Assembly: GCA_047967505.1 (NCBI GenBank) | Contig: CM106540.1 | Reading direction: 5' to 3' (one strand) | DNA: 64,000 bases | Source of the DNA: Dipteris shenzhenensis | Taxonomy: Eukaryota; Polypodiophyta; Polypodiopsida; Gleicheniales | Shown here: one piece after another, positions 1-11,190 of the stretch | How the letters are laid out: every line of letters begins with the position of its first letter | Position numbering within the stretch: the stretch's first letter is position 1 | Translations under genes and position numbers: made by a program | The notes under the pieces: generated by a model | The model's database searches: none | Told to the model about the DNA's origin: nothing | Seen by the model: only the letters and a program-made list of their open reading frames with translations

Positions 1-204
1 TGTAACTCATACATACAAGCCACTGTGGGCTAAAGCAAAGGGCTCACTAAGTCCCTTGCTGAGTGCTAAGTGCTAAAAATGCAAAAAGCTAGTACAAAAT
101 AGTAGGAAAAGAGCAATGAACTACTGCTCAGAAACAGAGCTCCAAGTACATGTGGAGGCTCTATATAACCCGGCTCCCTGATGGCCCTTTGATGTGATTT
201 CCAG
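1..204. other. Unassigned sequence at left edge
   Basis: No coding signal is recognised here. A CTATATAA stretch near 160-168 looks TATA-like, but nothing downstream supports a promoter. It borders a LINE-A fragment starting near 205. Confidence 0.4.
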
Positions 205-801
205 ACCGGGTTGGGACCGAGCGAGCTTCCAGTGAAGCTAAGCTTCTACAGGGATCATTGTTTACATATTCACAGAGGGATCCACTTACCCCACTCACTG
301 AGGATCTCTATTGGGAATATTTTGGTCTCTTAACATAGACTGCGAATTGAGAGTGACAAGGTAGAGGGTCTACCCTGGGAGAGGCGCATATGCACATTAT
401 GTGACATAGAGGAGGTCGAGTCAGAGGAGCATTTCATTTTTAGCCCAGTATACTATGATATCCGAGGATGCTTCTACTGCCTCTTCAGAGACGCTTTTGG
501 GGTGTTGTCCCGATTTCTCTCCTATCCAGACTAGAGATGCTTGGCGGCTTTCATCCATGAGGTGGTCACGCACCACGAACGTCTACTTCGATCATGGAGA
601 TAGGAGCCGACCTTCTCCTTGGTAGACTCTTCTTAGAGCTTGATCATGGAGTTCTTCCAGCCTAAGCATGTGGACCCTTATACAATATCGAGATGCAGAG
701 CCCACGACAGGACAGCTCAGATAGAGGGTTAACACACAGATTACACTTGGAGATATCCCCTCTCTGTTTAGAGTTTGGGCTCGACCGACAAGGGTCCCTG
801 T
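205..801 (+). mobile_element. LINE-A copy a, C-terminal coding remnant (5' part)
   Basis: This matches the C-terminal coding part of the LINE-A copies at 14850-15310 and 20780-22290. Shared words include the run coding for FYRDHC and the later CTLC..EEHF zinc-finger-like stretch, here broken by stops and frameshifts. The family is a non-LTR retrotransposon; this segment would encode the region after the reverse transcriptase. The copy is cut at about 801 by Copia-1, and its 3' untranslated part resumes at 6596. It is a dead copy. Confidence 0.75.
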
Positions 802-1062
802 TGTAGGTACGAAACGAAAAGAAAGAGAGAGAGTGCAGGTACAAGACGAGTCGATAGAGAAGTCACGTCAATCTTAGATAAAGTACAAAATGCACAAGTA
901 CAAAGTACTTGTACATAGATCTAGGACTAAGTGTCCTAGGTGTCACATAGGTGTCCTATGTGGCCTAAAAGGCACTAGCACTATAAGTGCCTACACTTAT
1001 GCCTACAAGGCACATACCATGGCCTATAGGGCATCACTAGAACCACCAAGAGATGGCCTACA
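802..1062 (-). repeat. 3' LTR of Copia-1
   Basis: The segment starts TGTAGG and ends CCTACA on the + strand, giving TG...CA termini, and lies directly beside a purine tract on the minus strand. Its first 36 bp (802-837) recur almost exactly at 6560-6595 beside the primer-binding site. That fixes the outer end of the LTR. Confidence 0.75.
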
Positions 1063-1073
1063 AACCCCCCTCC
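1063..1073 (-). other. Polypurine tract of Copia-1
   Basis: On the minus strand this reads as a G-rich run directly before the LTR start TGTAGG. This is the expected position for second-strand priming. Confidence 0.65.
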
Positions 1074-1190
1074 ATGGGATGGGCTGAAGTACTCTGGAAA
1101 CGTCTCAGAATACCTGGTAGTTTTTGGTCATGGTGGCACATGTTCATCCAAAAGGATATAGCCACCTATGAATGTACAAGGAATGTTAGA

Positions 1191-2444
1191 TCATGTAACA
1201 AAGGGAACCAAGTGTAAAGCCTGTCGGAAGACTTCGAACTTGGGACGAGGAAGTGCCTTTGTAAACATATCTGCGATGTTGTCCTCTGTGGGAAGATAGG
1301 ACAACTCTATGTCTCCTGCTGACAACCACTCCCGAACATAATGATAGTGAACTTCAATATGCTTGGTACACGCATGAAACACTGGGTTACGCGCAATGGC
1401 CAAAGCACTCTGGCTGTCAGTGTAGACAATAGTGGAGGATGTCTGGCAAATACCAAGATCTGTAAGTAACTGTCGAAGCCAAACACACTCTACTGTAGCG
1501 GTGAAAGCTGCCCTGTACTCAGCCTCACAGCTAGACGTGGCAACTGTCGGTTGCTTCTTGCTGAGCCAAGAAATACATGAATTGCCAAGCAAAAAACAAT
1601 TGCCAGTATGTGACACTCTGGTGTCCGAACATCGTGCCCAGTCGCTATCCGTGTAAGCATGCATGGTAAGTGAACCCTGATCACCATAGAAGAGGGCTAA
1701 ATCCTGAGTGCCTCTGAGATATCTGAAGACTCTTTTCACTGCCTGCCAATGCTGTGAACTGGGCATGTGCATGAATCTGCTGAGCTGAGATACTGCATTC
1801 TGCAAGTCAGGTCTGGTGTGACATAAATAAATAAGGCATCGAACAGCCTGCTGATAAAGAGTGATATCACATGGTGGGCTCCCATCATGAGCTGAGAATT
1901 TGAAGCGAGGGTCCACTGGAGTAGAGATTGGCTTGCAATCCTCAAACTGAAAACGATCAAGGAGCTGTCCAATGTATCTGGACTGAGACATCATGATACC
2001 CCCCTCAACATGAGCAAACTGAATGCCCAAATAATAATGGAGCTGTCCCATGTCTGACATGTCAAAAATCTGGTGCAAATCAGCCTTGAAAGCTGCAATT
2101 TGCTGAGTATCTGGGCCCGTGATAAGCATATCATCCACATATAAAATCAGCACTAAAAAATCAGATCCACTCCCACGGAAAGAAAGAGTGGGTTCTGTGG
2201 GACTATTCTGAAAATCAAGGGATAGTAAGTGTGCATGAATTTTGGCATACCATGCCCTGGGTGCCTGCTTCAAACCATAAAGGGATTTTCTAAGCCGGCA
2301 TACCTTATTTTCAGAATTAACAACCTCAAAGCCAAGAGGTTGTGTGACATAGACTTCTTCGTGCAGATCCCCATGAAGAAAAGCGGTCTTGATGTCAGGT
2401 TGATGCACTTGCCATGATGATGGGCTGCAATGGCAATGACACAT
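1191..2444 (-). pseudogene. Copia-1 pol: reverse transcriptase (C-terminal part) and RNase H
   Basis: This open frame of about 417 codons holds the second half of the copia reverse transcriptase and the RNase H domain. Motifs in order are KTAFLHGDL, the LYGLKQAPRAW signature, the YVDDM catalytic box (near 2130), YTDSDWA (RNase H start, near 1640), KKQPTVATSSCEAEY, and the KHIEVHYHYVRE end. The true start is not the first Met: the frame continues the RT begun in the neighbouring upstream frame, with a frameshift near 2400-2440. RT copies element RNA to DNA in cytoplasmic particles, and RNase H removes the RNA. A few motif residues look altered (SDWARC for the usual DWAGC), which suits a decayed copy. 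Confidence 0.9.
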
Positions 2445-4373
2445 CGAATGGTAGTAATCCTGGATGTGGGAGCAAATGTCTCCTCAAAGTCAATGCCTTG
2501 TTGTTGGGCATACCCTTTTGCAACAAGACGGGCTTTGTATCGATCTATGCTGCCATCAGATTTCCTTTTTAATTTGTAGACCCACCGCGTTCCAATGGCA
2601 TGCTTGCTAGGTGGGAGATCTACTAATTCCCATGTGTCATTCTTGGCAATAGATTGTAACTCAGCTTTCATTGCATCCATCCACTCTTTGCTGTCAAAAG
2701 CATCTTTATGGCACAAAGGCTCTTCATTGCAAGCTGTAGCAAGGAGTGCAACCTCAAGAAAGTGACCATGCTGTCTATTCCCTGATCTTGTGCGGGCAGC
2801 AAAAGGCTGATCTTGTTTGCTGTCCATCAATGTGTCAAGAAGCCATCTGGGAACTTGCCTTTGCTGTCTATTGACAGCTCTTTCTTCAATGACTGCATCA
2901 TGAGTAGTGGGATCATTTTGTGCCGGAAGAGAAACCTGCAAATCAGCATGAGGTTGGGGCTGATTATTGCTTAGTGGAGGGCTTGCAGGAGGCTCATGTT
3001 GCTGCTCAAAGTCCTCCTCTGATGATGGCAGAGGTAACCAAGATTCAAAGGCATCAAACGTGTCAATATCTGGCTTTGCTTTGCAGTCCACAAGAGGAGA
3101 AGCTGAATGTTCAGCAAAGATCACATCTCTACTGACAATAATCTTCCCAGTATTTGGTTGATATAGCCGATACCCTCTGCTCTCCTGGCTGTAACCAATG
3201 AATATGCATTTGATTGCCTTGTCGTCAAGCTTATGTCTCAGCTGAGATGGTACATGAACATATGCAAGAGACCCAAAAACTTTCATGTGTGAAAGTGAAG
3301 GCTTCCTGCCTTTCCATGCTTCATAAGGTGTAATAGTCTTTAATGCCCGTGTAGGTGATCTATTCAGCACATAGTTGGCACACATTACTACATCAAGCCA
3401 AAATTTCTTGGGCAAAGACTTGGCCTTAAGCATGCATCTGGCCATCTCCATTGTGGACCTGTTTTTCCTTTCAGAAACAAGATTCTGCTGAGGAGTATAA
3501 GGAGTAGTGCATGAGTGAATAATTCCCCGTGAGGATAAAAATGCATCAAACTCCTTTGACATATACTCACCCCCCCTATCTGTGTTGAGGGTGACAAGCT
3601 TGCATCCTGATTCATTCTCAACCATATTCAGCCATCTCTGAAAGCATAAGAAAACTTCAGATTTGGCCTTTAAAGGATATACCCAGCAATACCTTGTGAA
3701 ATCATCAATGAGAGTCATGAAATACTTGTATCCTCCAATTGCATTTGTCCTCATTGGGCCACAGACATCACTGTGTACTAGCTGCAATTTCCTTTGTGAG
3801 AGTTTTGGACAATTCTTTTGAAAAGGAAATCGATGCATCTTACCCAAAAGACAGCCCTCACACACATGTTTAGAAACTGTGTGAGTCTGAGGTACATCAT
3901 TTGCCAACTGTTGTGAATGTAGCTTTGCAAGAGCTCTATAATTGAGATGGCCCATTCTCTCATGCCAAAGATGAGTTTCAGCAAGTTGTGAATCTGAAAT
4001 AGCCAATGCTTTAGTAGAAAGTGCAGCTGAATGATGATCAAGGTGATAAAGCCCTTTTTGCAAAGTGCCAGTGAGAACTATGGCATTGTCATCACGAAGA
4101 TCATATACTAGGCATCTGTAGCCATCAAAAATTACTCTGAAACCTGAAGTAGCAATTGCTGAAATTGAAATCAAGTTGACTTCAATGCCAGGCACAAAAA
4201 GAACATTTGTCAGAGTGACTGGAAATGGATGTGAGCTGCACATCTCCAACTCCTTTTACAGCATATGAAGCATTATTGGCACATGTAACAGTCCCCCCTC
4301 GAGGTGCATCAGCTAGAGAATGAAACAACTGTCTGCAAGATGTGACATGCTTGGAAGCACCACTATCAAAGTA
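2270..4373 (-). pseudogene. Copia-1 pol: protease end, integrase, RT N-terminal part
   Basis: A 659-codon frame (4249 down to 2270) carries the integrase zinc-binding domain (HLWHERMGHLNY...CEGCLLGK, residues about 90-140). The integrase core follows, with D in HSDVCGP, D in NTDRGGEY and E in SERKNR. Then come the GKRKP-like region and the RT N-terminus (WVYKLKRKSDG, YKARLVAKGYAQ). Upstream of 4249 the same protein continues in another frame with the protease motif YFDSGASKH near 4345-4372, so there is a frameshift at about 4250. Integrase inserts the cDNA into chromosomes. TPQQN is followed by LVSERKNR where the family has GVAERKNR, a mild change. Confidence 0.9.
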
Positions 4374-5472
4374 CTAGGACTGAGCATCATTAGTAGTAAA
4401 AAGTGCATCAGCTTTGGAGGGATCAAATGAGCAATGGACAGCCCATGCCCAATCATCCTGAAGAGCATGTGCATGTGAAGCATCTGCTGGCTCATGGGAT
4501 TCAATGGCATGTGAGGCATTAACTGTCAATCGTGCTTTCTTTTTCTCCGAAGCAATGCGCTTCTTGCATTCTGAAATGTCATGTCCAGGCTTGCGACAAT
4601 AGTTGCATCTTTTCTTCTTTCCCTTATCTGCTGTATTTTTAGATGCATGGGAGGAATTGCAGCTGCTATGCGTAGAGGAATTGCAGCTGCTATGTGCAGA
4701 TTTTGGCTTGCCCATAGGCTTGGAAGCCTTGCCTCTTCCTGTCTGCTGTGAAGCAAATGCATGATCAGGAATAATGGCTTGTCTGTTAGCTCTACTTTGC
4801 TCTTCCTGCAAAAGCAAAGTAACTAGTTGGTCAAAAGAATAGTGGTCTGGATTACCCATGGCCACTAATCGAAGGGTTGTAGCAAACCCTTGATATGTAT
4901 CTGGCAGTCCATTCAATGTGGTACTGACAAGCTGTGAATTTGGCACCACCTCATCAATGTTGGCAAGCTGTTCCATGAGGTCTTTGACCTTTGTCAAATA
5001 TGCATCCATTGACTCACCTTCATTCATATTCACTTCCTGTAATTGCCTTCTCAAATATGCAACACGAGCTTCATTGCGTATCTAATAGAGAGAAGCCAAT
5101 TTATCCCAAGCATCCTTTGCTGTCGTGCAAGACCGGATGTGTGGAATAATGATTCTCTTGCATGATAAAGCAATGCATGAATGTGCATTTGCATCTCTTG
5201 CATCCCATCTTGACTGTTCTTGAGTTGGAAGAGTAGCAGCAGGAGTGCTAGAGGAAGAGGCATCAGGAGGAGTACCACCTGCAGAAGGACCAGCAGTAGA
5301 AACAACCACTGTAGCATTGGCTGGCCTCAGATCAGCCCCAGAAACAATATTTCCACAAATGCTTTGCAACAAGAATATGTTTCATGAGATAAGACCACAT
5401 CGGATAGTTGGTGCCATCCAACTTATCATCTTCACGAAGAACTCCAAATAAATCTTGATTGTTCCCAGCCAT
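4374..5472 (-). pseudogene. Copia-1 gag (capsid-nucleocapsid)
   Basis: Gag starts at the ATG at 5472 (MAGNNQDLF) and contains the LDGTNYPMW motif typical of plant copia gag N-termini. A frameshift lies near 5360-5375. A TAG stop at 5082-5084 interrupts the capsid, and a second TAG at 4374-4376 replaces the expected Trp just before the protease DSGA motif. The zinc knuckle CNYCRKPGHDISEC (near 4570-4612) would bind element RNA. Two copies of an HSSCNSS repeat lie before the knuckle. Confidence 0.85.
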
Positions 5473-5734
5473 AGCAACTGTGATAACCTGTAAAAGACCT
5501 GAAAACCCAAAAAGCCTGCTATCACTGCAAAAAGCTGGCTGTCCCAAAAATGACAGCAAATATCTGCAAATTTCTGACCCAAATCAAAGGGCAAATGCAG
5601 ATCTGACCCAAATGTGACTGTGACAAGCAATGTTCACTGCAAAAACAGCAAATTTGGCAAAAGCCCCAAATTTATTGAGGGCAAATAGGCCAAAAAGAGG
5701 GCAAATTCAGAAAAGCCCCAAATTTTGCTGAAAT

Positions 5735-5835
5735 TTTTGCAAATGTGACCCAATGTATGCAAATCAGACTCAATGTCCTGCAAATGTAACTTAATGTCCT
5801 GCAATCTGACCCAATGTACTGCAATCTAAACAAGA
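5735..5835 (-). repeat. Short degenerate tandem repeat in Copia-1 leader
   Basis: Words such as CAATGTCCTGCAA and GACCCAATGTA recur four to five times in about 100 bp between gag and the GTACGG array. No coding signal is seen; this is part of the untranslated leader. Confidence 0.6.
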
Positions 5836-5934
5836 AATTGCAGAACAAATCCCAAAACTCCAGTTTTCTTGCAAGAAATTGCAATCAAAGGAGGTGAAAG
5901 GAAATGAAAGCCCCAAATTTGCCAATGTCTTATG

Positions 5935-6440
5935 GTGAAACGTGCGGAATATCCAGATCAAGTACAAGCTGTACGATCAGCTATTGAAGGTACGTGTGTA
6001 CGGGAAACTGGTACAAGCTGCTGACGACTGATCTGTAGGTACGGTGCAAGTACCTTGCACGGTGTTCCTACACAAGTATTGAAGGTACGGCGTACGGCAA
6101 ACTGAAGGTACGGCATACGACGAACTGAAGGTACGGCGATGACGCAGAGTACGGAGCAGATAGCACTGCAGGTACGGCGTAGTGTACGGTATACGTACGG
6201 AAGGTACGGCACAGAGTATGATTGAAGGTACGGCGCAGAGTACGGCGATGCACGATTTCAGTGCAACGATGCAACGCGCAGGTACGTACGGCTACGTGCA
6301 GTACGGACAACGACGGTGCAGGTACGGCGCAGGTACGGAGAAGTGCACGGACGTGCAGTACAGCACAACGACGCGTAGGTACGGATGTGCACGGACGTGC
6401 AGTACGGCAACTACGCAGAGTACGGAGCAGATAGCGCTGA
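5935..6440 (-). repeat. GTACGG-rich array in Copia-1 leader
   Basis: The hexamer GTACGG (CCGTAC on the element's sense strand) occurs about 19 times in roughly 400 bp, mostly as GAAGGTACGGCG or GCAGAGTACGG. A longer unit (CGCAGAGTACGGAGCAGATAGC) appears twice, near 6140 and 6412. The array keeps long frames open on both strands; these look like by-products of the repeat rather than genes. Confidence 0.85.
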
Positions 6441-6546
6441 AGGGCCTCGAACAAGCTGGGAATATGTCGACCAGCAGGGCAGAAAACTCCCAATGAGCAA
6501 TGGAGGACTCGGGGCTGAGGAGAGCTGGAAGGCTAGAGCAATACCT

Positions 6547-6558
6547 GCTCTGATACTA
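6547..6558 (-). other. Primer-binding site of Copia-1
   Basis: The + strand reads GCTCTGATACTA, the reverse complement of TAGTATCAGAGC, one base off the plant initiator-Met tRNA site. It lies one base inside the 5' LTR remnant. Confidence 0.8.
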
Positions 6559-6559
6559 C

Positions 6560-6595
6560 TATAGGTACGAAACGAAAAGAAAGAGAGAGAGTGCA
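6560..6595 (-). repeat. Truncated 5' LTR of Copia-1 (36 bp left)
   Basis: These 36 bp match the outer end of the 3' LTR at 802-837 with one difference (TATAGG for TGTAGG). After 6595 the sequence is LINE-A 3' UTR. About 225 bp of the LTR and roughly 80 bp of LINE target appear to be lost. Confidence 0.7.
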
Positions 6596-6825
6596 AGTGC
6601 TTCTGTTGTCTTATCCACCTTAATGACCTGATGATGATGATGATGATGATGATTATGAGGATGATGATGATGATGATGATACCGATGTGTAGTTGATCAC
6701 TCTGACATGACTATGTAGTACTTAGCACTAGCTTTTCACATTGTGCATTTTTGTGGATGCTCGTTTAGTAGCTCCACCCTCACAGTTTGTTTGTTTCAAG
6801 ATTCTCAGAGTCTCATAGGAGCTGC
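6596..6825 (+). mobile_element. LINE-A copy a, 3' UTR with ATG trinucleotide tract
   Basis: This resumes the LINE interrupted at 801. It has TTATCCACC, a (GATGAT)n tract (6627-6690), then GGATGCTCGTTTAGTAGCTCCACC and TCTCATAG, all shared with 15590-15800 and 50950-51040. The final microsatellite tail is missing, and another LINE-A copy begins directly. Confidence 0.8.
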
Positions 6826-8432
6826 AGATTCCAGAGACATTGATATGGGGGGTGGTGAGCCTATATGAGTCAGTCAGAGGCCGACTTTGTGCCCCAGGTG
6901 GCCTATCGGATTGGTTCGAGAGTATGATCAAAGTGAAGCAGGGTTGCCCCCTCTCAACGACTCTCTTCGGGCTGTACATTGATGAGATCACCCCTTTCAC
7001 ACTGATGACATAGTCCTTATCTCATCCTCAGTGGAGGGGCTGCAAAGACACTTGGAGACTCTAGAGGTGTTCTATAGAGAGAGAGAGACATGACAGTTAA
7101 CCTTGGGAAGACCAAGGTTATGGTCTTCAACACCGCACATGCAGTAATCCGACGACTCAGTTTCACTTATCAAACCGAGCCAGTGGAGATAGGGCAGTCA
7201 TACACATATTTGGGAGCAGTCTTCACAAGACCCCTTTTCACTATGACACATGTAGCCTAGGCATGACTCACATGGGGACGGCGTGCTTTGGCCCGATTGG
7301 AGAGACTGTTTCCAGGCACACTTCCAGGATCCATTGACGAAGTGCTGGCTTTTCGATACGCTAGCGTGACCGACTCCCATATATGTAGCACCCTTCTTTG
7401 GATGTGATCTACCGATAGCAATGTGGAAGACATTTGAGCGGCTACAGGTGACCATGGGATCTAGGATGATTCGGAGTAAGCCCTCAGTTCCTCATGAGAT
7501 AGTACATGCAGAGTTTGCCATGACACCACTACAGATTGATGCCATCTTTTAGACAGTGACTTTCATCCATAGAGTCAGGGACTTACCCCATTAGAGACTA
7601 CCGAGGCTGGCTCTGGAGTCATCTAGACAAGTAGCTGAGGGTGGGGCAGACACATGGTATGCACATATATCCACATGGTTTGCCAGACACGGGATTCAGA
7701 TGGACAAGCTCCCCTAGGTCTGCATTGGGCTCTATCTGCTTGAAATGTGCCGACACAGGTAGACCCTGCTACTACAGATCAAAGAGCAGCAGGAGGTGAT
7801 CACACCACAGGATGTAGAGGCTGACCACACACAGGGGCACGCCATAGATTTTTATGCATTTGAGTCAGCTCTAGGATACAGTGGGGTGGAGGAGGAGGAG
7901 CTAGCTGCTATGTGGGCAGTCTGGATTACCAAGAGACTTGCAGAGTCCACCCACAACATGGAGAGCACCCAGAGCACACTTGATTGAGGTTCGCCCTATC
8001 ACAACTTTCCTCAGAGGGGACTGCCCGAGACAAGGGGTCACTTTGAACATAGCTCAGCGGGTTTAGAGATCGAGGAGACCACGCCCCCCTCCGACACCGC
8101 TGTATGAGACAGCCAGACAGTCCATACATTTTCACCGCTCATAGACGAGCAACCACAGTGCCGGGCTTCGGTTTCTGAGTTTCCAGTTCCAGTTTCAGTT
8201 CTCAGCCTGCTCGAGATAGCAGATAGCACATGATATGATATTTTTGTACTTGTTTTTGCTTGAGCCATTGAGCCCTCTTTATTTCAGGATAGTACTCAAC
8301 AAAGGGTCTTAGCGTGCCCTTTGCCTCAGCCCCTTGTGGCTTCTATGAGTTTTTCTCTTTGGTGTCACTTTGTCCCATAGGCCCATGAGGCCTCCCGTGG
8401 ACGTTAATATATCTTTCTTTCTTTATTTCTCT
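6826..8432 (+). mobile_element. LINE-A copy b, 5'-truncated, RT to tail
   Basis: The translation shows VKQGCPLSTTLFGLYIDE at about 6935-6990 and NLGKTKVMVFNTA near 7100. Both parallel the RT at 19732-20481, but stops and frameshifts interrupt the frame, and the catalytic YADD box is lost at about 7010. The 3' part (7740-8340) differs from other copies. It ends near 8400 with CCCATAGGCCCATGAGG...TTAATATATCTTTCTTTCTTT, a variant of the family tail. The copy is non-functional. Confidence 0.75.
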
Positions 8433-9125
8433 CCCCCAATCGCCTACTCTTGATGCGAGTTATCTTTTCCGTTCCTCCACACCCTGCCTTTGTGACGCGA
8501 GTGATAACAGCTTGAGAATCTTCAACCAGCTGCCCGCGTGAGCTATCCAGAGGAAGAGAGATCTTGCTGCGATCAATATTCCAGCCTTCTCGAGGGCTCT
8601 AGAACTGCTGCGATTTGTACCAAGAAGCCAGAACCTGTTGTGATTTTTTGTCTAGGCTGGTTTCATCAAACAAAGCATTACAAAAATAAAGAGCATGTCA
8701 GCCTGAAACTAGCCTCCTCTAGATCTAGATCTTGTAATGACAGCCTGTAAAATACACTGTTAATGTATTGACAAGTCCCATAGATCATTGGAATAGTCTA
8801 TAAGATACAAGAAACATTAACTTGTTGTATCTCTGAGTAGATTCTATGTTCCAGGAATTGGTTGTAAACATGTAAATTAAACAAAGCATTTAAAAACTAT
8901 TACAACGTATCAGCGTGAAACTAGTCTGCTCTAGATCTATATCTTTTAAGACCTTCATGTGCATGAAATTCTACTTTCAAATAGCTGGTAACCAGCCGTC
9001 GTTTGAATTGTTGTTTTATCAAGTGGTGTGCTCTTTGCTGATGTTCCTTTTACACTACAAATGTCATGGTAATTGAACTTTATTCTGGAAATTACTCACC
9101 TCTTGTTGAATTTTTCCTTTAACAG
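8433..9125 (+). other. Presumed host intron upstream of FAX exon
   Basis: No transposon or exon is recognised. A 60-70 bp segment is repeated (near 8659-8730 and 8876-8945; both contain AACAAAGCAT...CTCTAGATCTA). The stretch ends with a pyrimidine-rich tract and AACAG at 9121-9125, a good splice acceptor. An earlier FAX exon could lie here or left of the window; none could be read. Confidence 0.5.
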
Positions 9126-9293
9126 GCAGCTTTCTTGTAATTGGGGGCTTACTTTGGTTCATTATCTCTGGAAGCACTGCTGCCATCCGCTTTGGGGTCA
9201 TCTTGGGTGGCATTCTTTTAGGTTTGAGTGTGTCAAGCTTGAAAGTTTGGAAGAAAGGAAAATCATCCATGCCTTACATAAAGGGACAAGCAG
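9126..9293 (+). CDS. FAX exon n (168 bp)
   Basis: Preceded by TTTCCTTTAACAG and followed by GTAGAA. It starts and ends in phase 1 and encodes 56 codons: the first two membrane segments and the WKKGKSSMPYIKGQ loop. It is too short and intron-bounded to stand out as an open frame. Confidence 0.85.
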
Positions 9294-9649
9294 GTAGAAT
9301 GCCTTGGCCTTAGTTGATAATCTACTCCTGTGGCTATGTGAGTTTGATTACATACAGGTCCATCTTTTTGGATCTATTAATGTAGTTTATGTGTTTCACA
9401 ACGTAGCATAAACTGAACTTTTGTCTAGAATAACGATATGTTAAAGCAGGAAAGTCTCATTTAGTAAGTGATCAATATGAGCCACTAGAAATTGCTGCTT
9501 TTGCATAAGGGCCAATCATATTACTGCACCTTTGAAATTGGAATCAAAATGGCAGCTACCTATTGACTGAATTTAGCATTTCATTCTTTAAACACATACA
9601 CAAAACAATACCCCCCCTCCCCCCTCGCCCCTCTCTCCAAAAAAAAAAG

Positions 9650-9680
<31 letters not shown>

Positions 9681-9682
9681 AC

Positions 9683-9752
<70 letters not shown>

Positions 9753-11138
9753 TACATATGTACATACATACATACATATACACACACATACATATATATA
9801 CACACACACATTTTTTTAGTGAAAACATTGATTGATTACATTACAAGAATAGTCACCTCAGAAAAGAGGCGCTAGAAAATACATCAACTGAAGATCTCAG
9901 TATAAGACTAATATACATCCTGATCTATCTGGCGAGTCTGCAAGCAATCAAAGAAAGATTGCTGCAGAGAACACTTAAAGTAAGCAAACAAAGAAAAATT
10001 GGGATCACTTCGTTGGGGAGAGACTAAAATGAAAATGTTTAGACTTCACAAGCAGTTGTAGCTTGAATGAAGAGATTTTGGACTACCTTTTGATTAGCCT
10101 TCTCCTGTAGTGCTAGCCTTCGTCATGGCTGAGTCTGCCCTTCACCTCCGGAGTGCCGACAGAAACTCAGTACAAAGACTTTGTATAAATGGATGCTCAA
10201 GTATGTGTGGGTGTGTCGATTTGTATGTGTGAGAGCATATTTTTATACTATGGTCTACACCCACAGTTGGGCACTGATGATGTCAGTGGGGATGTCATAG
10301 TAGCTAGTCCCTGCTATGCATGATGGAGTTTATGGTTTTCAACCTTGTGAGTGACTATCATGAGATTGAAACTGCACTATGTTGTGTTTTTAGAGGATGA
10401 GTTTGGGAATGTTCCTGGATTCATCTAGTATATTTACAATTGCGGTCTGTCCATAAAGTCCAAAGTGTCCAATAGCGACCCCAAACAAAGAAAAGATGAA
10501 ACTCCGGTTGCTGTGGATGAAAGCCGAAGAGCCAGAAAAATTTCATGAAGAGAAGAGTCGGGAATCTTGCTCGTAGACGCTGTCAAAGAGAATCCAGAAA
10601 TTGTCGAGAAGACGGGCAATGCCAAAATAAATGAGGCACAGTTTCCTGAGAGGTTAGACAACGATGACATAAAGAAGGAGCAATGTGCCTATGGGCCAAC
10701 AATTGTCCAGATGGAAAAATTCCCAGAAGCACTCGCCATAAAAAAACCTGTTGCTGAAGTGGAAGCTTGTATGCCCAAAGTTTCCGCAGTCTTTTCTTCC
10801 ACCACTTAGCTGGCCGATTCAATCGCCAAATAGAATTACCCTATTCTGAAACCCAGGGTTGAGGCAAAAGGATTTTGTATAATGCAGGCACAGTAATCTA
10901 AGATAGCCTCAAAGGACGAGAGGAGTACCCAAGGGAAGTCAGAGTCCAATCCTCTAATCTATCTTGGAGTTCCAAAGGGGGTATACACACACTTTTTTTT
11001 TGTGAAACCAGTGACTATAAAATTAACATAAAATCAAGGTACATGACATTAGACTCTAAAAGAGAGCCTAATGGAAGCACTCAAAAACAGTAAGAAAACA
11101 CTTCAAGGCTAGTAGCATCCAAATCCCTCACAGTGGGG

Positions 11139-11190
<52 letters not shown>

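Larger units (their letters stand above)
802..6595 (-). mobile_element. Copia-1, Ty1/copia LTR retrotransposon (degenerate)
   Basis: This is a minus-strand element with gag, protease, integrase, reverse transcriptase and RNase H in the copia order. Visible signals are a 3' LTR (802-1062), a polypurine tract (1063-1073 on the reverse strand), a primer-binding site (6547-6558) and the last 36 bp of a 5' LTR (6560-6595). It sits inside LINE-A copy a, whose 3' UTR continues at 6596. The reading frame is broken by at least two stop codons and three frameshifts, so it cannot make a full polyprotein. No clear target-site duplication is visible, because the right edge appears to be deleted. Confidence 0.9.

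Noticed and set aside
802-837. Idea that Copia-1 has genuine 36-bp LTRs
   Set aside because: A polypurine tract at 1063-1073 and TG...CA ends place the 3' LTR at 802-1062, so the 36-bp right copy is better read as a truncation.
6068-6493. 141-codon minus frame and 104-codon plus frame in the Copia-1 leader
   Set aside because: Both are produced by the GTACGG array (repeated RTL/AVP or GTV-type residues), overlap each other on opposite strands and show no domain.
6627-6690. (GAT)n tract as an independent microsatellite locus
   Set aside because: It is a constant part of the LINE-A 3' UTR, also present at 15604-15645.
9581-9875. Frames coding CVCVCV or THTHTH
   Set aside because: Translations of the CA/GT microsatellite.
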